A stretch of 64,000 nt of DNA, from positions 48,687 to 112,686 of the forward strand of contig JAFSJX010000105.1 of assembly GCA_017449285.1 (NCBI GenBank), in the 5' to 3' direction. How positions within the stretch are numbered: the stretch's first letter is position 1; every line of letters starts with the position of its first letter. A model generated the notes under the pieces. The model searched no databases, was not told where the DNA came from, and saw only the letters and a program-made list of their open reading frames with translations. Origin of the DNA: Treponema sp. (lineage in GTDB: Bacteria; Spirochaetota; Spirochaetia; Treponematales; Treponemataceae). The translations under genes were made by a program, and so were the position numbers. Positions 1 through 9,585 of the stretch are shown piece by piece.

Positions 1-1
1 C

Positions 2-1402
2 GACTTTTCGGGAAAAATCAAGCTGAACCGTCTGATTCTTTCTGACTACAAAGAGGACATTCTGCAGGAATTCACTGCCCGCGCATACCTCGGCGACTTT
101 CAGGTAGAAGCCGGCAAGATGAAACTCGTCTGGGGTAAGGGCGACAAAGTTCACGTCCTTGACAACTTCAACTCAAACGACTACACCGATTTTATCGTAC
201 CGGACTACATTGACCGCCGTCTTGCGTTGCCAATGTTCCACCTGATTTACAACGCTCCGTTCAACGCGCGCTTTGAGGGTGTCTTTACTCCGTGGATGAC
301 TCCCGACCGCCTTGCGGCAAGCGGAATGTGGCAGCCAGCGGCAACAAATTCGCTGACTTCGCAAATCACAGGTCTGATAACCGATTATGTTGGTGCAAAT
401 GCCGCTACATCTGCAACCGCTGTTCCCGCTTTGATGTACGCTTCTTCATTTGACGCAGACAGCCTCTACCCCGACACAAAGAAGCTCAAATATGCGCAAG
501 CGGGATTGCGCTCAACATTTACGATTGGCTCTGTTGACCTTGGTTTAAGTTACTACGCGGGTCACTACAAGCAGCCGACTGCGAACCTGTACAATACAAT
601 CATCTACAAGGCTATGAATTATGGCTTGGATGGAAAGTACACCGCCACCGATACCGACCGTACTGCATTCAAATTGGTTTACCAGAATGTATACAAAGCG
701 GCAAAAGCGCAGGGAGCAGACGACAGTACAGCAGCAACTACCGCAGCAACTAAAGCGGGCGCGGCTGTTACCGCACTGAAATCAAGTTATGCCACCCATG
801 TCAGCCAAGGTCTTCCCTCTCTTGACTACGACATGTTGCAAGTGTTCGGTTTGGAAGCGGCGGCAGTTCTCGGGCCGTTCAACACACGCGCAGAATTCGC
901 CTACAACCTGACAAAAGATATTGCCGGTGATGACCCGTGGGTAAAGAATAACAGCATCGCATGGGAAGCGGGCTTTGACATCAACCTGCCGATTCACAAC
1001 GTAAACCTCAACTTCCAGACAACGGGTAAGTATATCTTGAAGAACGACAAGATTGAGGACGGCGGCATTGACGTTCCGGGACTTGGTACAGTCGCATGGA
1101 GTACGCTCGGCAATAACTACGATACTGACTACGACAAAACTGGCAAATACATCCGCAATCAGTTCATCGTGGACATTACCGACACATTCAACCATGAAAA
1201 AATTAAGTTGGACGTAAAGGGCATCTACCAACTGGAGACCAAAGACCTGATTGTTATGCCAGCACTGAGTTTCCGTCTGGGCGGCGATGACTTTACGCTT
1301 AATCTGAGCGGACTGGTTATCTGGTGCTACGATGAGGACAGCGAATACTACGCATGGCGCAACAACGACTTCGCAAGCGTCGGCATTAAGTATCAGTTCT
1401 AA
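2..1402 (+). CDS. Outer-membrane beta-barrel protein, 5' end cut by window edge
   Basis: The frame is open from base 2 to the stop at 1402, so the gene enters from the left; the Met at 119 is internal. The visible 466 residues alternate polar and hydrophobic residues, are rich in Tyr, Asp, Asn and Gly, contain many short amphipathic strands and end in a terminal aromatic (KYQF), the usual signature of an outer-membrane barrel. An Ala/Thr-rich helical insert lies in the middle. I do not recognise the family with certainty. In other bacteria, DUF1302-like barrels accompany LolA-like and RND proteins, as found just downstream here, so a role with that envelope system is an inference. A strong terminator follows. 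Confidence 0.7.
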   Translation, partial: DFSGKIKLNRLILSDYKEDILQEFTARAYLGDFQVEAGKMKLVWGKGDKVHVLDNFNSNDYTDFIVPDYIDRRLALPMFHLIYNAPFNARFEGVFTPWMTPDRLAASGMWQPAATNSLTSQITGLITDYVGANAATSATAVPALMYASSFDADSLYPDTKKLKYAQAGLRSTFTIGSVDLGLSYYAGHYKQPTANLYNTIIYKAMNYGLDGKYTATDTDRTAFKLVYQNVYKAAKAQGADDSTAATTAATKAGAAVTALKSSYATHVSQGLPSLDYDMLQVFGLEAAAVLGPFNTRAEFAYNLTKDIAGDDPWVKNNSIAWEAGFDINLPIHNVNLNFQTTGKYILKNDKIEDGGIDVPGLGTVAWSTLGNNYDTDYDKTGKYIRNQFIVDITDTFNHEKIKLDVKGIYQLETKDLIVMPALSFRLGGDDFTLNLSGLVIWCYDEDSEYYAWRNNDFASVGIKYQF

Positions 1403-1433
1403 TGAAAATCTGCTACGCAGATTTTCATTAGAA
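1397..1433. repeat. 17-bp perfect inverted repeat after the barrel gene
   Basis: Arms at 1397-1413 and 1417-1433 are exact reverse complements around a 3-nt loop, and the stop codon of the barrel gene is inside the left arm. No T-run follows, so it is not a typical intrinsic terminator. It may stabilise the mRNA 3' end, or be a small palindromic repeat element. Confidence 0.7.
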
Positions 1434-1458
1434 AGTTTGCCTAACGGCGATTAAACTT

Positions 1459-1493
1459 AAAAACTCCAGTCATAACGGCTGGAGTTTTTTTTT
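1459..1493. terminator. Rho-independent terminator, probably bidirectional
   Basis: A stem of the form AAAACTCCAG/CTGGAGTTTT with a 9-nt loop is followed by nine T residues on the + strand and preceded by an A-run, which is a U-run on the - strand. It lies between the convergent barrel and chemotaxis receptor genes and can serve both. Confidence 0.85.
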
Positions 1494-1536
1494 GCAAGAT
1501 TCGCTTACGCAAAACTACTGGCTCTGCGGGGGATTT

Positions 1537-3654
1537 CTATTCCGCAACCGCTTCTGCGCTCTCTTCTTCCTTGTTTTCTACTTTGAACTGGTTGATTTCG
1601 GAAGATACGTTGTCGATTGATTCCTGATTCTCACGACCGATTGCGCTTACTTCCTGCATACCATTGTTAAGGCCGGTAACGCCATTGGAAATCTCCGCCA
1701 TCGCGCCAGTAATTTGCACGGTGATTGACTCCAGTTTTTCCATCTGAGAAATAACCGTCTTACTGCCTTCCTGCATCTCGTTGGCGTTGTCGCGAACCTC
1801 TGCGGTAATCGCGTGAATTTCATTCATCGCCGAGATAACCTGTTTTGAGCCGGCAGCCTGCTCGTCCATCGCCGCCTTGATAATGCCTTCCTGCGTGTTG
1901 ACCGTCGTTGTGTGGTCAAAAATCGTATCAAACTGACGCTGCAACTCTTTGCTGCTCTCGGAGACCGACACAATCATGTCGCGCAGTTTTTTCAGCACAG
2001 TCGTAATTTTCTTACCCTGAGAGTCTGAATCTTCCGCAAGTTTACGAACCTCATCCGCAACAACAGCAAATCCGCGTCCCGCATCTCCCGCATGAGCCGC
2101 CTCAATAGCCGCATTCATAGCCAGAAGGTTGGTCTGACGCGCGATGTTCTGAATAACCGTAGAAGTCTCAATCAATCCCGCAGAATCTTCGGCAACCTGT
2201 TTAGTCAGTTCAACGGTCTTTGCAATTGCGGTGCGTCCGTGTTCAGCAGATTCCTGCAACTGGCGCACATTACCCTGGTTCTTTTCCAGAATATCCGTCA
2301 CCGACTTGATGTTTGCGACCATCTCCTCAACAGCGGCAGATGAATGAGAGACGTTCTCGGTCTGCGTGGCAATGTTCCTGTTGAGAGTCTCAATGTTCTG
2401 CACGATTGAATTAACCGCGTCATTGGTCTGCTCCACGCTCTGCCCCTGATTGGTCACGTCGCGGTTTACGTTGCTGATGTTCGCGCTGATTTCGTTGATT
2501 GCAGCCGCACTTTCTTCCACGTTCGCCGCAAGTTTCTGTCCGACAGACTGCATGTGCTTGGATTCATCAATAATCGATTTGAGAGACAGCGCGATTTTTT
2601 CTATCGTCTGGTTAAAATATTCAGAAAGCTGACCAATTTCGTTTTTCGTCAGAACTGGAAGCCGTGCCGTTAGGTCTCCGTCTCCACCAGCGATGTTTTT
2701 GAGGAGCGCGATAACCTGTTTTAGAGGGCGGACAATACCACGCGCCAACACAATTGAGACAAAAATGGAAAGAATCATACCAACCACAAGGGCAAGGATA
2801 ACGGTAAGGATAATCGCATTCGTGCTGGCGGTAATCTCGGAGACAGGAATGAGCATAGCATAGTCCAAAACCATAGCGTTGTTCACTGAACCAAGGATTC
2901 GTACCTCGCACTGCTGCCCGTCAATTTTTTCGCGGAAAATGCCCGCAAGACCGGCGGTATACCCTTCCAGCGCATGGATTCCTGTCTCGGACGCAGATTT
3001 CATCACCAACTGGCTTTCGTAAGGGTCAACGACAACGTTTCCGTTCATGTCGAGCATATAGAATTTGATGTTTCCCATCGTGGTTGAGTCGCCGACAAGG
3101 TAACCCACAGATTCCGCAAGAATCTCTATCGTGGAAATACCATTTATGTCACCAAACTCATTATGGGTCGTAATGGCACAGGCAATGACCAGCGTTCCGT
3201 CATTCTTTTCGTATACTGGGGAGAAAAAGGGCATTCCGTCCATATCCTGCGCAAGGTCATACCATTCGCTCGCAAGGGCATCGTCATAGGTCACCATGCC
3301 ATCAGGATAACAAAGCGTCTGCTCGGTCTCAAAAAGGGAAAGAGAAGCGGAAACGACGTTCTCATTTGCCTGCACAATCAGCCGCTCCAAATCAAGCACC
3401 ACATCCTCATCGTCATCAACCGCCAGGGAAAGTTGTGTGGCAGAATTTGATATGCCATTAAAATACGCTGCCAGCGTTGAGTCCGTCAGACGCATGGTTG
3501 TGGAAAGTTTATCCGTAAACTGATTTTCGTTCAGTGGCTTTATGCGCAGATAAATCGTTACACCAAGCGCGGCAAGCAAAAACAACACAAGACATGTGAT
3601 GCCAATGATAATCACGTTCGCAATGGAAACAGAGCGTTTCAGCCCCTTCTTCAT
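1537..3654 (-). CDS. Methyl-accepting chemotaxis protein
   Basis: Membrane chemoreceptor of 705 residues. In order it has an N-terminal membrane segment (about 10-32), a periplasmic sensor of about 240 residues with dCache-like strands, a second membrane segment (about 275-300), a HAMP domain, and a long coiled-coil signalling domain. The conserved hairpin tip lies near residue 510 ([20 protein letters not shown]), which contacts CheA and CheW. There is no CheR-binding pentapeptide at the C terminus. The start at 3654 is preferred over an upstream Met at 3687 because a GAGG ribosome site lies 8 nt before it and the protein then begins MKKGLKRSV. The gene is monocistronic. The ligand cannot be predicted. 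Confidence 0.93.
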   Translation of the reverse strand: MKKGLKRSVSIANVIIIGITCLVLFLLAALGVTIYLRIKPLNENQFTDKLSTTMRLTDSTLAAYFNGISNSATQLSLAVDDDEDVVLDLERLIVQANENVVSASLSLFETEQTLCYPDGMVTYDDALASEWYDLAQDMDGMPFFSPVYEKNDGTLVIACAITTHNEFGDINGISTIEILAESVGYLVGDSTTMGNIKFYMLDMNGNVVVDPYESQLVMKSASETGIHALEGYTAGLAGIFREKIDGQQCEVRILGSVNNAMVLDYAMLIPVSEITASTNAIILTVILALVVGMILSIFVSIVLARGIVRPLKQVIALLKNIAGGDGDLTARLPVLTKNEIGQLSEYFNQTIEKIALSLKSIIDESKHMQSVGQKLAANVEESAAAINEISANISNVNRDVTNQGQSVEQTNDAVNSIVQNIETLNRNIATQTENVSHSSAAVEEMVANIKSVTDILEKNQGNVRQLQESAEHGRTAIAKTVELTKQVAEDSAGLIETSTVIQNIARQTNLLAMNAAIEAAHAGDAGRGFAVVADEVRKLAEDSDSQGKKITTVLKKLRDMIVSVSESSKELQRQFDTIFDHTTTVNTQEGIIKAAMDEQAAGSKQVISAMNEIHAITAEVRDNANEMQEGSKTVISQMEKLESITVQITGAMAEISNGVTGLNNGMQEVSAIGRENQESIDNVSSEINQFKVENKEEESAEAVAE

Positions 3655-3862
3655 AATAAACTCCTCGGTATTTTCGTTAAAAAACACACCTTTATACCAT
3701 ATTATAAATCATATTTTCAAAATCGTCTATCCAATTCTTAAAAAAAACATAATTTTTAAAAATATCACAAAAATTTCTCTTAAAACTATTTTTTGATTGT
3801 ATCTTTTCCGTTTATGGGTTATTCTATATATAAGCCTACTTTCTATGTTTTGGAGGAAACGA

Positions 3863-4666
3863 ATGAAGAAAATTTTGGCATTTGCATTGGCGGCCACACT
3901 CGCCGCATCAGTTTTTGCGGATTCCGTCGATGATGTTATGCGCAAGATGACCGGACTGAACGCGCCGGTAACCAGCGCAAGTACATTGAAGATGGAATTC
4001 TTGGATAAAAATGGCAATGTCACGGAAACCCGTGCGATGCGCCAGTTTGGTATGAAGGACTCAAACAACCTCAAAAAGACCATTTTCTATTTTGACTCGC
4101 CGGCTTCCGTAAAGGGAACACGTGTTCTTCAGGTTGAGAACAAGGGCAAGGACGATGACAAATGGGCTTACGAGCCTTCTCTCCGCACTACCCGCCAGAT
4201 TGCAGCATCAAGCCGCCGCTCATCGTTCGTTGGTTCAGACTTTACCTACAACGACATGACCGTGCGCAAGTTTGAGGACGACACCAACAAAATGCTCGAC
4301 GAGAATGCAAGCGTCACCATTTTGGGAAAGAAATACAACTGCTGGAAAGTTGAGTCCACCCCAAACAAAAAGGACGTGGAATTCACCTCGCGCATAATCT
4401 GGGTTGACAAGGAAACCTATCTTCCGATGCGCATTGAATTCTATGACCGCAAGGGCATGTTCAAGGAATGGGAAACAACCGGCTACCGCTTTGTAAAGGG
4501 TTCTGACGGCAAAGAAACCTACGTCCTCCGCAACGGCGCGGAAGTCCGCAACCTGCGCACCGGACACGGAACTCGCATTACCGTCACAAAGGTCGAATTT
4601 GACAACGACAAGAGCATCAAGCAGAGTTACTTTACAACCAACTGGCTGAACACAGGAAAATTCTAA
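3863..4666 (+). CDS. LolA-like outer membrane lipoprotein-sorting protein
   Basis: Exported protein of 267 residues with a clear signal peptide (MKKILAFALAATLAASVFA) and a LolA-like fold of the PF17131 type, shown by the conserved stretch DDDKWAYEPSLRTTR, a ser-rich loop and GSDFTYNDM. The family is linked to RND exporters and is thought to move lipids or lipoproteins between the membranes. The ATG at 3863 follows GGAGG by 6 nt; an earlier in-frame start at 3797 would bury the signal peptide. It is paralogous to the gene at 8257, with the same DDDKW block; the two flank an RND transporter. The 5' flank is AT-rich, but no clear promoter was chosen. Confidence 0.87.
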   Translation: MKKILAFALAATLAASVFADSVDDVMRKMTGLNAPVTSASTLKMEFLDKNGNVTETRAMRQFGMKDSNNLKKTIFYFDSPASVKGTRVLQVENKGKDDDKWAYEPSLRTTRQIAASSRRSSFVGSDFTYNDMTVRKFEDDTNKMLDENASVTILGKKYNCWKVESTPNKKDVEFTSRIIWVDKETYLPMRIEFYDRKGMFKEWETTGYRFVKGSDGKETYVLRNGAEVRNLRTGHGTRITVTKVEFDNDKSIKQSYFTTNWLNTGKF

Positions 4667-4686
4667 CGGCAACAGCCTGACAGCGA

Positions 4687-4717
4687 AAATACTCCGGTCG
4701 GTGCGGCTGGAGTATTT
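4687..4717. terminator. Hairpin between convergent genes
   Basis: A 9-bp stem (AAATACTCC/GGAGTATTT) encloses a GC-rich 13-nt loop between the LolA-like gene and the convergent ArsR gene, whose stop it overlaps. The trailing T-run is short, so it is a weak intrinsic terminator. Confidence 0.55.
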
Positions 4718-5051
4718 ACCGCGTCTCTTCTATTAAAATTTCATCCATTGTCTGAATCAACTGCTTGACGGCGAGGAAATTTCCTTTTAGGTGAAGACGG
4801 TAAAAAATCTGCGTTCCTTTTTTTATCGGCTCAACGATACCGCAGTCTTTTAGCACTTTCAGATGATGGGAAATCGCCGGGCGCGAAAGAATCGATTTTC
4901 CTGCAAGTTGCGCCACGTTCACACCGTCTTCACTCGCCTCCGCAAGGTCAAGACAAATCTTTTGCCGCATCGGGTCACCCAGCGCAATAAATAAAGATGA
5001 ACAGTTCTTAAACTGCTCACGGGCAATCTCAATTTTTTCTTTATCTATCAT
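4716..5051 (-). CDS. ArsR-family transcriptional regulator
   Basis: Small winged-helix repressor of about 111 residues. It has the ArsR layout: helix ALGDPMRQKICLDL, a second helix, the recognition helix around SRPAISHHLKVLKDCGIV, and a beta wing with GTQIFYRL. No CxC metal-binding pair is visible in the recognition helix, so it may respond to something other than a metal. An upstream TTG start at 5081 with an AAGGG site is also possible and would add 10 residues. It is divergent from the RND gene and probably controls it through the palindrome at 5128-5145. Confidence 0.87.
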   Translation of the reverse strand: MIDKEKIEIAREQFKNCSSLFIALGDPMRQKICLDLAEASEDGVNVAQLAGKSILSRPAISHHLKVLKDCGIVEPIKKGTQIFYRLHLKGNFLAVKQLIQTMDEILIEETR

Positions 5052-5089
5052 ATCTCTATCCGCTCCCTCACTTTTTTTCAAAAATACCC

Positions 5090-5118
5090 TTGACTTAATC
5101 TGAAAGTCGCAGTATATT
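5090..5118 (+). promoter_or_regulatory. Promoter of the RND transporter gene
   Basis: TTGACT (5090-5095) and TATATT (5113-5118) are separated by 17 bp, close to the sigma-70 consensus. It reads towards the RND gene. Confidence 0.8.
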
Positions 5119-5127
5119 AGGTTTAAC

Positions 5128-5145
5128 GGTTTAATTTCTTAAACC
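5128..5145. promoter_or_regulatory. Palindromic operator, probably for the divergent ArsR protein
   Basis: GGTTTAA-4 nt-TTAAACC is a perfect 7-bp inverted repeat lying just after the predicted transcription start. An extra GGTTTAA half-site sits 8 bp upstream at 5120-5126. Position and symmetry fit a dimeric ArsR-type repressor that blocks the RND promoter; this is an inference. Confidence 0.6.
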
Positions 5146-5208
5146 AATATACAAGGTTTGCAAAAAAAAAAGCAAGCCTTACCACATAAAAATCATAAGG
5201 AGATGGCA

Positions 5209-8127
5209 ATGATAAAAAAAATGCTGAAATGCTCATGGCTCATCATCGGGGCTGCTTTTGCGATTACAGCGTTCTTCACTGCACAGATTGTAAAAATCAA
5301 CATTGAGAACACGGTTCGCATGTATATGCCGCAGAGCAGCGAGTCATACAAACGCATGATACAGACAGAGGAAGACTTCGGCAGCATGACGGTTTTGGGA
5401 GTCTCGTTTGAAACAGAAGGCGAATCCATCATCACACCCGAATACCTACAGATATTGCAGTCAATCACCGAACAGATTGAAAGCGTTGACTATGTAGAAA
5501 GCATCGATTCGCTTTCCAACATTGACTTTATCTACGGCGATAACGGAAGTCTTGTTGCGGGCAGTCTTTTGGGCGACAACTACACGGGAACTTCCGAAGA
5601 TATGCAGAACATCAAGAAAAAACTCGTTGACTGGCAGGAAATGTATAACCGGGTCATCATCACGGACGACGGAAAGACCTCCCAGATGATGATTACGCTC
5701 CAGCCGAAAGATGAGAACGGCAACATGCTCAACTCAACGAAACAGATGAAAGCCCTGCACGACATCAAGGCAATCTGCGAAAAAGAAACCGCGGACACTG
5801 ATTTGGAAGTGCGCTATTTCGGAGACCCCGTTCTGAGTAACGATGCGCATGACTTTATGATTGCCGACCTTGTAGTGCTGATTCCGTTCGTTGCGATGAT
5901 TGTCCTGCTTTCATTGTATTTTTCTTTCCACAGTTGGAGCGGCACATTGCTTCCGCTGATTACGGTTCTGATGAGTACGATTTGGTCTGTGGGCATTATG
6001 TGTATGCTGAACATCACCTTTACGATTGTAGGAAGCATGATTCCGGTTTGTCTGATTGCGTGTGGCTCTGCCTACGGTATTCACGTGCTGACCCACTACT
6101 ACATCGGACTTGACAAAGTAGAAGGAGAGATGACCAAAGAAAAGCATGCAGATGCGATTGTCTACGGTCTGAAAGATGTATGGATTGCGGTTCTTCTTGC
6201 GGCGGTCACAACGATAGCGGGATTTATCTCGAATGTCACCAGTCCGATTCTCCCGCTCCGTTCATTCTCCGTATTTGCGGCGGCAGGCGTTGCATTCTCA
6301 CTGATTCTTTCCATTACATTGATTCCGGCAATGCTCTACGTCATTCCGATAAGCAAAGTGGGAAAACATCAGCAGAAGAAAAACAGTCTGAGCACAAAGT
6401 TCCGCGAGCGTATTGAAAAGCAGTTGGCTCGTCGTGGCGGAAAAGATTCAAACGAAGCGACTTCATCAACGCTGTACGCAATCTACCATTTCTTCTCTGG
6501 CACAAAGCCGCGCCTGATTGTATCAACACTGGTCATTATTGTCGTGGCAGCCTTTGGCGTACACCAGTTAATTGTCGATACCGCGCTGGTCAACTACTTC
6601 CCGATGAACAGCAAATTCCGCCAGGACATCGCCTATGTGGACGAAAACCTTGCCGGCTCAAACACAATGTTTTTCATCATCAGCGGCAAGGAAAAAGCCC
6701 CGTCAGACACCGCAGTTTCCGCAGAATCAACGGCAGACGATATTGCGAGCGACTTTGACTTTACCGGCGGCGACTCACTTCCCGATTCCAGCGTGGCTGA
6801 CGCAATTGAGAGCGACTTTGACTTTGGCGAAAGCGATGATTTCGGATTTGGAAGCACAAGTGATGATTTTGGATTCGGAAACGCGGGCGATGACTTTGGT
6901 TTCGGCACAGACGGAACAGAAGACAAAACTGAATCGCAAGAACCTGTCGCGCAAAAAGAATACTATATGCTGACAAATCCTGAGATTCTGAAAGCCGTTG
7001 ACGGATTGCAGGACTATCTGATGCAGGAGCATGGCGAGCATATCGGAAAAATCGTGTCGTTCACCACGTTCATCAAGCGCATGAATCAGGTTATGCACGT
7101 TCCTGTCGCAGACGACAGCGATGCTATGGCTACAGACTATGCGAATGCGCTGTCAAAATCAGTTTCCGCTCAGTCCATGCTTGAATTGCTCCACGATGCC
7201 TATGCGGCGGCTGGTGGTGAAACGGCAACCATAAACGAAATCATCCACGAAATTGAGCGCAAGTTGAACTACAACGGCATGAACTACTACGAAGTTCCGT
7301 ATGACATCGCAAAATATCCCGTGGCAAGCCGCGAGGAACTGGGAGATTTGGTTACGCAGTACCTGTATTTGCTCTCCAGCGACCAAATCAAGCGTTTTGC
7401 CAACAACATGACCATGCCTACTTCAATCCGCACTCAGGTGCAACTTTGCTCACACAGCACGGACATCACTTCAGATATTATTGCGGACGCAAAAGCGTAT
7501 GCGGCAAAATATTTCCCCGAAGGCTACACGATTGAGGCAACGGGCAACGGCGAAATGGAATACACGATGACGAAAATGGTCATCCGCAGTCAGCTGGTCA
7601 GCATCGCGTTCTCCTTGCTGATGGTGTTCATTATCATCTCGCTGTCGTTCAAGTCTCCGTGGGCGGGCATTATTGGTGCGATTCCGCTGGGAATGACCAT
7701 TCTGCTGAACTTTATGGTGATGGGCTACGTGGGAATTGCCCTTGACTTGTGTACGAGCGTCGTGGCTTCCGTGGCAATCGGTGTCGGCATTGACTACACG
7801 ATTCACTTTATGGAAACCTACCGGAGCGAACGCGCAAAGTCTGATGTACTTGAATACGTAACGAAGCGCACATTCAGTTCAAGCGGAAAAGGCATCATCA
7901 CAAATGCAATTGCCGTAGGACTTGGATTCTGTGTGCTTTTGTTCAGCAAATTCATCATCCTGCGTTACATCGGCGCATTAGTTGCAGTCGTCATGTTCAC
8001 CAGTTCCGCACTGGCAATGACGGTTATTCCGGGTCTTCTGAACGCATTTGACCCCAAATTTATGTGGTCGGAAGAAGAAAAACAGCGTTACAAAGCAAAT
8101 ATTGCAGAAGAATCTGCAAAAAAATGA
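5209..8127 (+). CDS. RND superfamily (MMPL-type) transporter
   Basis: Inner-membrane exporter of 972 residues with the duplicated RND plan: one membrane helix, a large periplasmic loop, and a cluster of five to six helices, then the same again (second helix cluster from about residue 795). A motif of the type GVGIDYTIHF near the C terminus is typical of MMPL/SSD proteins, which move lipids or hydrophobic compounds using the proton gradient. The second periplasmic loop has an acidic insert (about 515-575) with four DFGFG-like repeats. The ATG at 5209 is preferred because AAGGAG lies 6 nt upstream. With LolA-like proteins on both sides it probably forms a trans-envelope lipid or lipoprotein pathway. 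Confidence 0.9.
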   Translation: MIKKMLKCSWLIIGAAFAITAFFTAQIVKINIENTVRMYMPQSSESYKRMIQTEEDFGSMTVLGVSFETEGESIITPEYLQILQSITEQIESVDYVESIDSLSNIDFIYGDNGSLVAGSLLGDNYTGTSEDMQNIKKKLVDWQEMYNRVIITDDGKTSQMMITLQPKDENGNMLNSTKQMKALHDIKAICEKETADTDLEVRYFGDPVLSNDAHDFMIADLVVLIPFVAMIVLLSLYFSFHSWSGTLLPLITVLMSTIWSVGIMCMLNITFTIVGSMIPVCLIACGSAYGIHVLTHYYIGLDKVEGEMTKEKHADAIVYGLKDVWIAVLLAAVTTIAGFISNVTSPILPLRSFSVFAAAGVAFSLILSITLIPAMLYVIPISKVGKHQQKKNSLSTKFRERIEKQLARRGGKDSNEATSSTLYAIYHFFSGTKPRLIVSTLVIIVVAAFGVHQLIVDTALVNYFPMNSKFRQDIAYVDENLAGSNTMFFIISGKEKAPSDTAVSAESTADDIASDFDFTGGDSLPDSSVADAIESDFDFGESDDFGFGSTSDDFGFGNAGDDFGFGTDGTEDKTESQEPVAQKEYYMLTNPEILKAVDGLQDYLMQEHGEHIGKIVSFTTFIKRMNQVMHVPVADDSDAMATDYANALSKSVSAQSMLELLHDAYAAAGGETATINEIIHEIERKLNYNGMNYYEVPYDIAKYPVASREELGDLVTQYLYLLSSDQIKRFANNMTMPTSIRTQVQLCSHSTDITSDIIADAKAYAAKYFPEGYTIEATGNGEMEYTMTKMVIRSQLVSIAFSLLMVFIIISLSFKSPWAGIIGAIPLGMTILLNFMVMGYVGIALDLCTSVVASVAIGVGIDYTIHFMETYRSERAKSDVLEYVTKRTFSSSGKGIITNAIAVGLGFCVLLFSKFIILRYIGALVAVVMFTSSALAMTVIPGLLNAFDPKFMWSEEEKQRYKANIAEESAKK

Positions 8128-8256
8128 AAAACCATGCCATCAAATATAAAAATGTGCAGTATTTTGCTGTAACATTACTTTGGTGGCGCGGTTAATATAA
8201 TTGAAAACAAAACGGACGCAACAACTTCGTCCGCACAGTTTGGAGGTACACTCATT

Positions 8257-9051
8257 ATGAAACTTTTGAAAACTTTGACAGCGGCTTTTGTCGCATTGGC
8301 ACTCGGAACTTCAGCATTCGCACTCGACGGAACTGAAATCATGCAGAAAGCATTTGACCGCCAGAAGCCAGATTTTTCTAAGGCTGCGGTTCAACTGACC
8401 CTCGTAGACAAAAACGGCTCAAAAGAAGTGCGTAACGTCGGCGAATACGGACGTTGCAAAGACAACTTGAGCGATATCGTTATGATTTTCTTGAGCCCCG
8501 CCTCCGTAAAGGACACACGCTTCTTGCAGAAAGAAAACAAGGACAAGGATGATGACAAGTGGATTTATCTTCCCGCACTGCGCTCAACCCGTCGCGTAGC
8601 ATCTTCTGAGGGCGACAAGGCATTTGTCGGAACGGATTTTTCCTATGATGATATGAGCAGCCGCGAAGTCGGAGACGATACCCATGAACTTCTGAAAGAG
8701 AGCGAGGACAAGGGCAACTTCAAGGATTTGTACGTGGTCAAGTCTACGCCGAAAGACCCAAAATCAAGCCAGTATCTGTACCGCATCTCATGGATAACAA
8801 AAGACCACTTTATCCCCACCTACATTGAGATGTACGACAAGAAAGGCAAATTGCTCAAAGTAAACGAAATCAAGAGCATCAAGCAGATGCCCGGCACAAA
8901 GAACCGCGTCTACAATGTTCCGATGGAGAACACAATGACCAACGTACAAAATGGTCACTCAACGACGCTCAAAATGGTAAACCTTGAAGTAGACAAACCG
9001 CTCGCCGATGGCTACTTCACCCCGAACTTCCTGAATACCGGTCGTCTGTAG
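8257..9051 (+). CDS. LolA-like outer membrane lipoprotein-sorting protein, second copy
   Basis: Exported protein of 264 residues. The signal peptide (about 1-22, ending SAFA) is followed by a LolA-like beta-sheet domain sharing KDKDDDKWIYLPALRSTRRV and GTDFSYDDMSSR with the paralogue at 3863. It lies 129 bp after the RND gene and has a good GGAGG site. As the periplasmic partner of the exporter it could carry lipid or lipoprotein cargo to the outer membrane; this follows from family context, not from a visible ligand site. Confidence 0.87.
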   Translation: MKLLKTLTAAFVALALGTSAFALDGTEIMQKAFDRQKPDFSKAAVQLTLVDKNGSKEVRNVGEYGRCKDNLSDIVMIFLSPASVKDTRFLQKENKDKDDDKWIYLPALRSTRRVASSEGDKAFVGTDFSYDDMSSREVGDDTHELLKESEDKGNFKDLYVVKSTPKDPKSSQYLYRISWITKDHFIPTYIEMYDKKGKLLKVNEIKSIKQMPGTKNRVYNVPMENTMTNVQNGHSTTLKMVNLEVDKPLADGYFTPNFLNTGRL

Positions 9052-9079
9052 TAAAAGATGGGCTGCCAAAACGAGTCGC

Positions 9080-9578
9080 AATCAGCGTGACGAACTAATA
9101 AGATTTCCTGTCACGCATCATAACGCCCCGACCTTGGTCGGGACAAAATGGCAGCCCAATCAGCGTGACGAACTAATAAGATTTCCTGTCACGTACCATA
9201 ACGCCCCGACCTTGGTCGGGACAAAATGGCAGCCCAATCAGCGTGACGAACTAATAAGATTTCCTGTCACGCACCATAACGCCCCGACCTTGGTCGGGAC
9301 AAAATGGCAGCCCAATCAGCGTGACGAACTAATAAGATTTCCTGTCACGTACCATAACGCTCCGACCTTGGTCGGGACAAAATGGCAGCCCAATCAGCGT
9401 GACGAACTAATAAGATTTCCTGTCACGCACCATAACGCTCCGACCTTGGTCGGGACAAAATGGCAGCCCAATCAGCGTGACGAACTAATAAGATTTCCTG
9501 TCACGCACCATAACGCCCCGACCTTGGTCGGGACAAAATGGCAGCCCAATCAGCGTGACGAACTAATAAGATTTCCTG
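9080..9578. repeat. 78-bp tandem repeat array, six full copies plus one partial
   Basis: Full units start at 9080, 9158, 9236, 9314, 9392 and 9470, and a 31-bp partial unit starts at 9548. Each unit holds two inverted repeats: GCGTGAC...GTCACGC with an 18-nt spacer, and CCCGACC-TT-GGTCGGG. The only differences between copies are C/T changes at three sites; the two in stems turn G-C into G-U pairs, so RNA from the + strand keeps its folding. A 9-bp inverse copy of the unit end (GGGCTGCCA, 9060-9068) precedes the first unit. The array fills the gap between convergent genes and ends 7 bp before the prfB stop. There are no variable spacers, so it is not CRISPR. Confidence 0.95.
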
Positions 9579-9585
9579 CTGCCTC

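Noticed and set aside
9080..9578. CRISPR array
   Set aside because: The units are contiguous and nearly identical with no unique spacers, and no cas genes are nearby.
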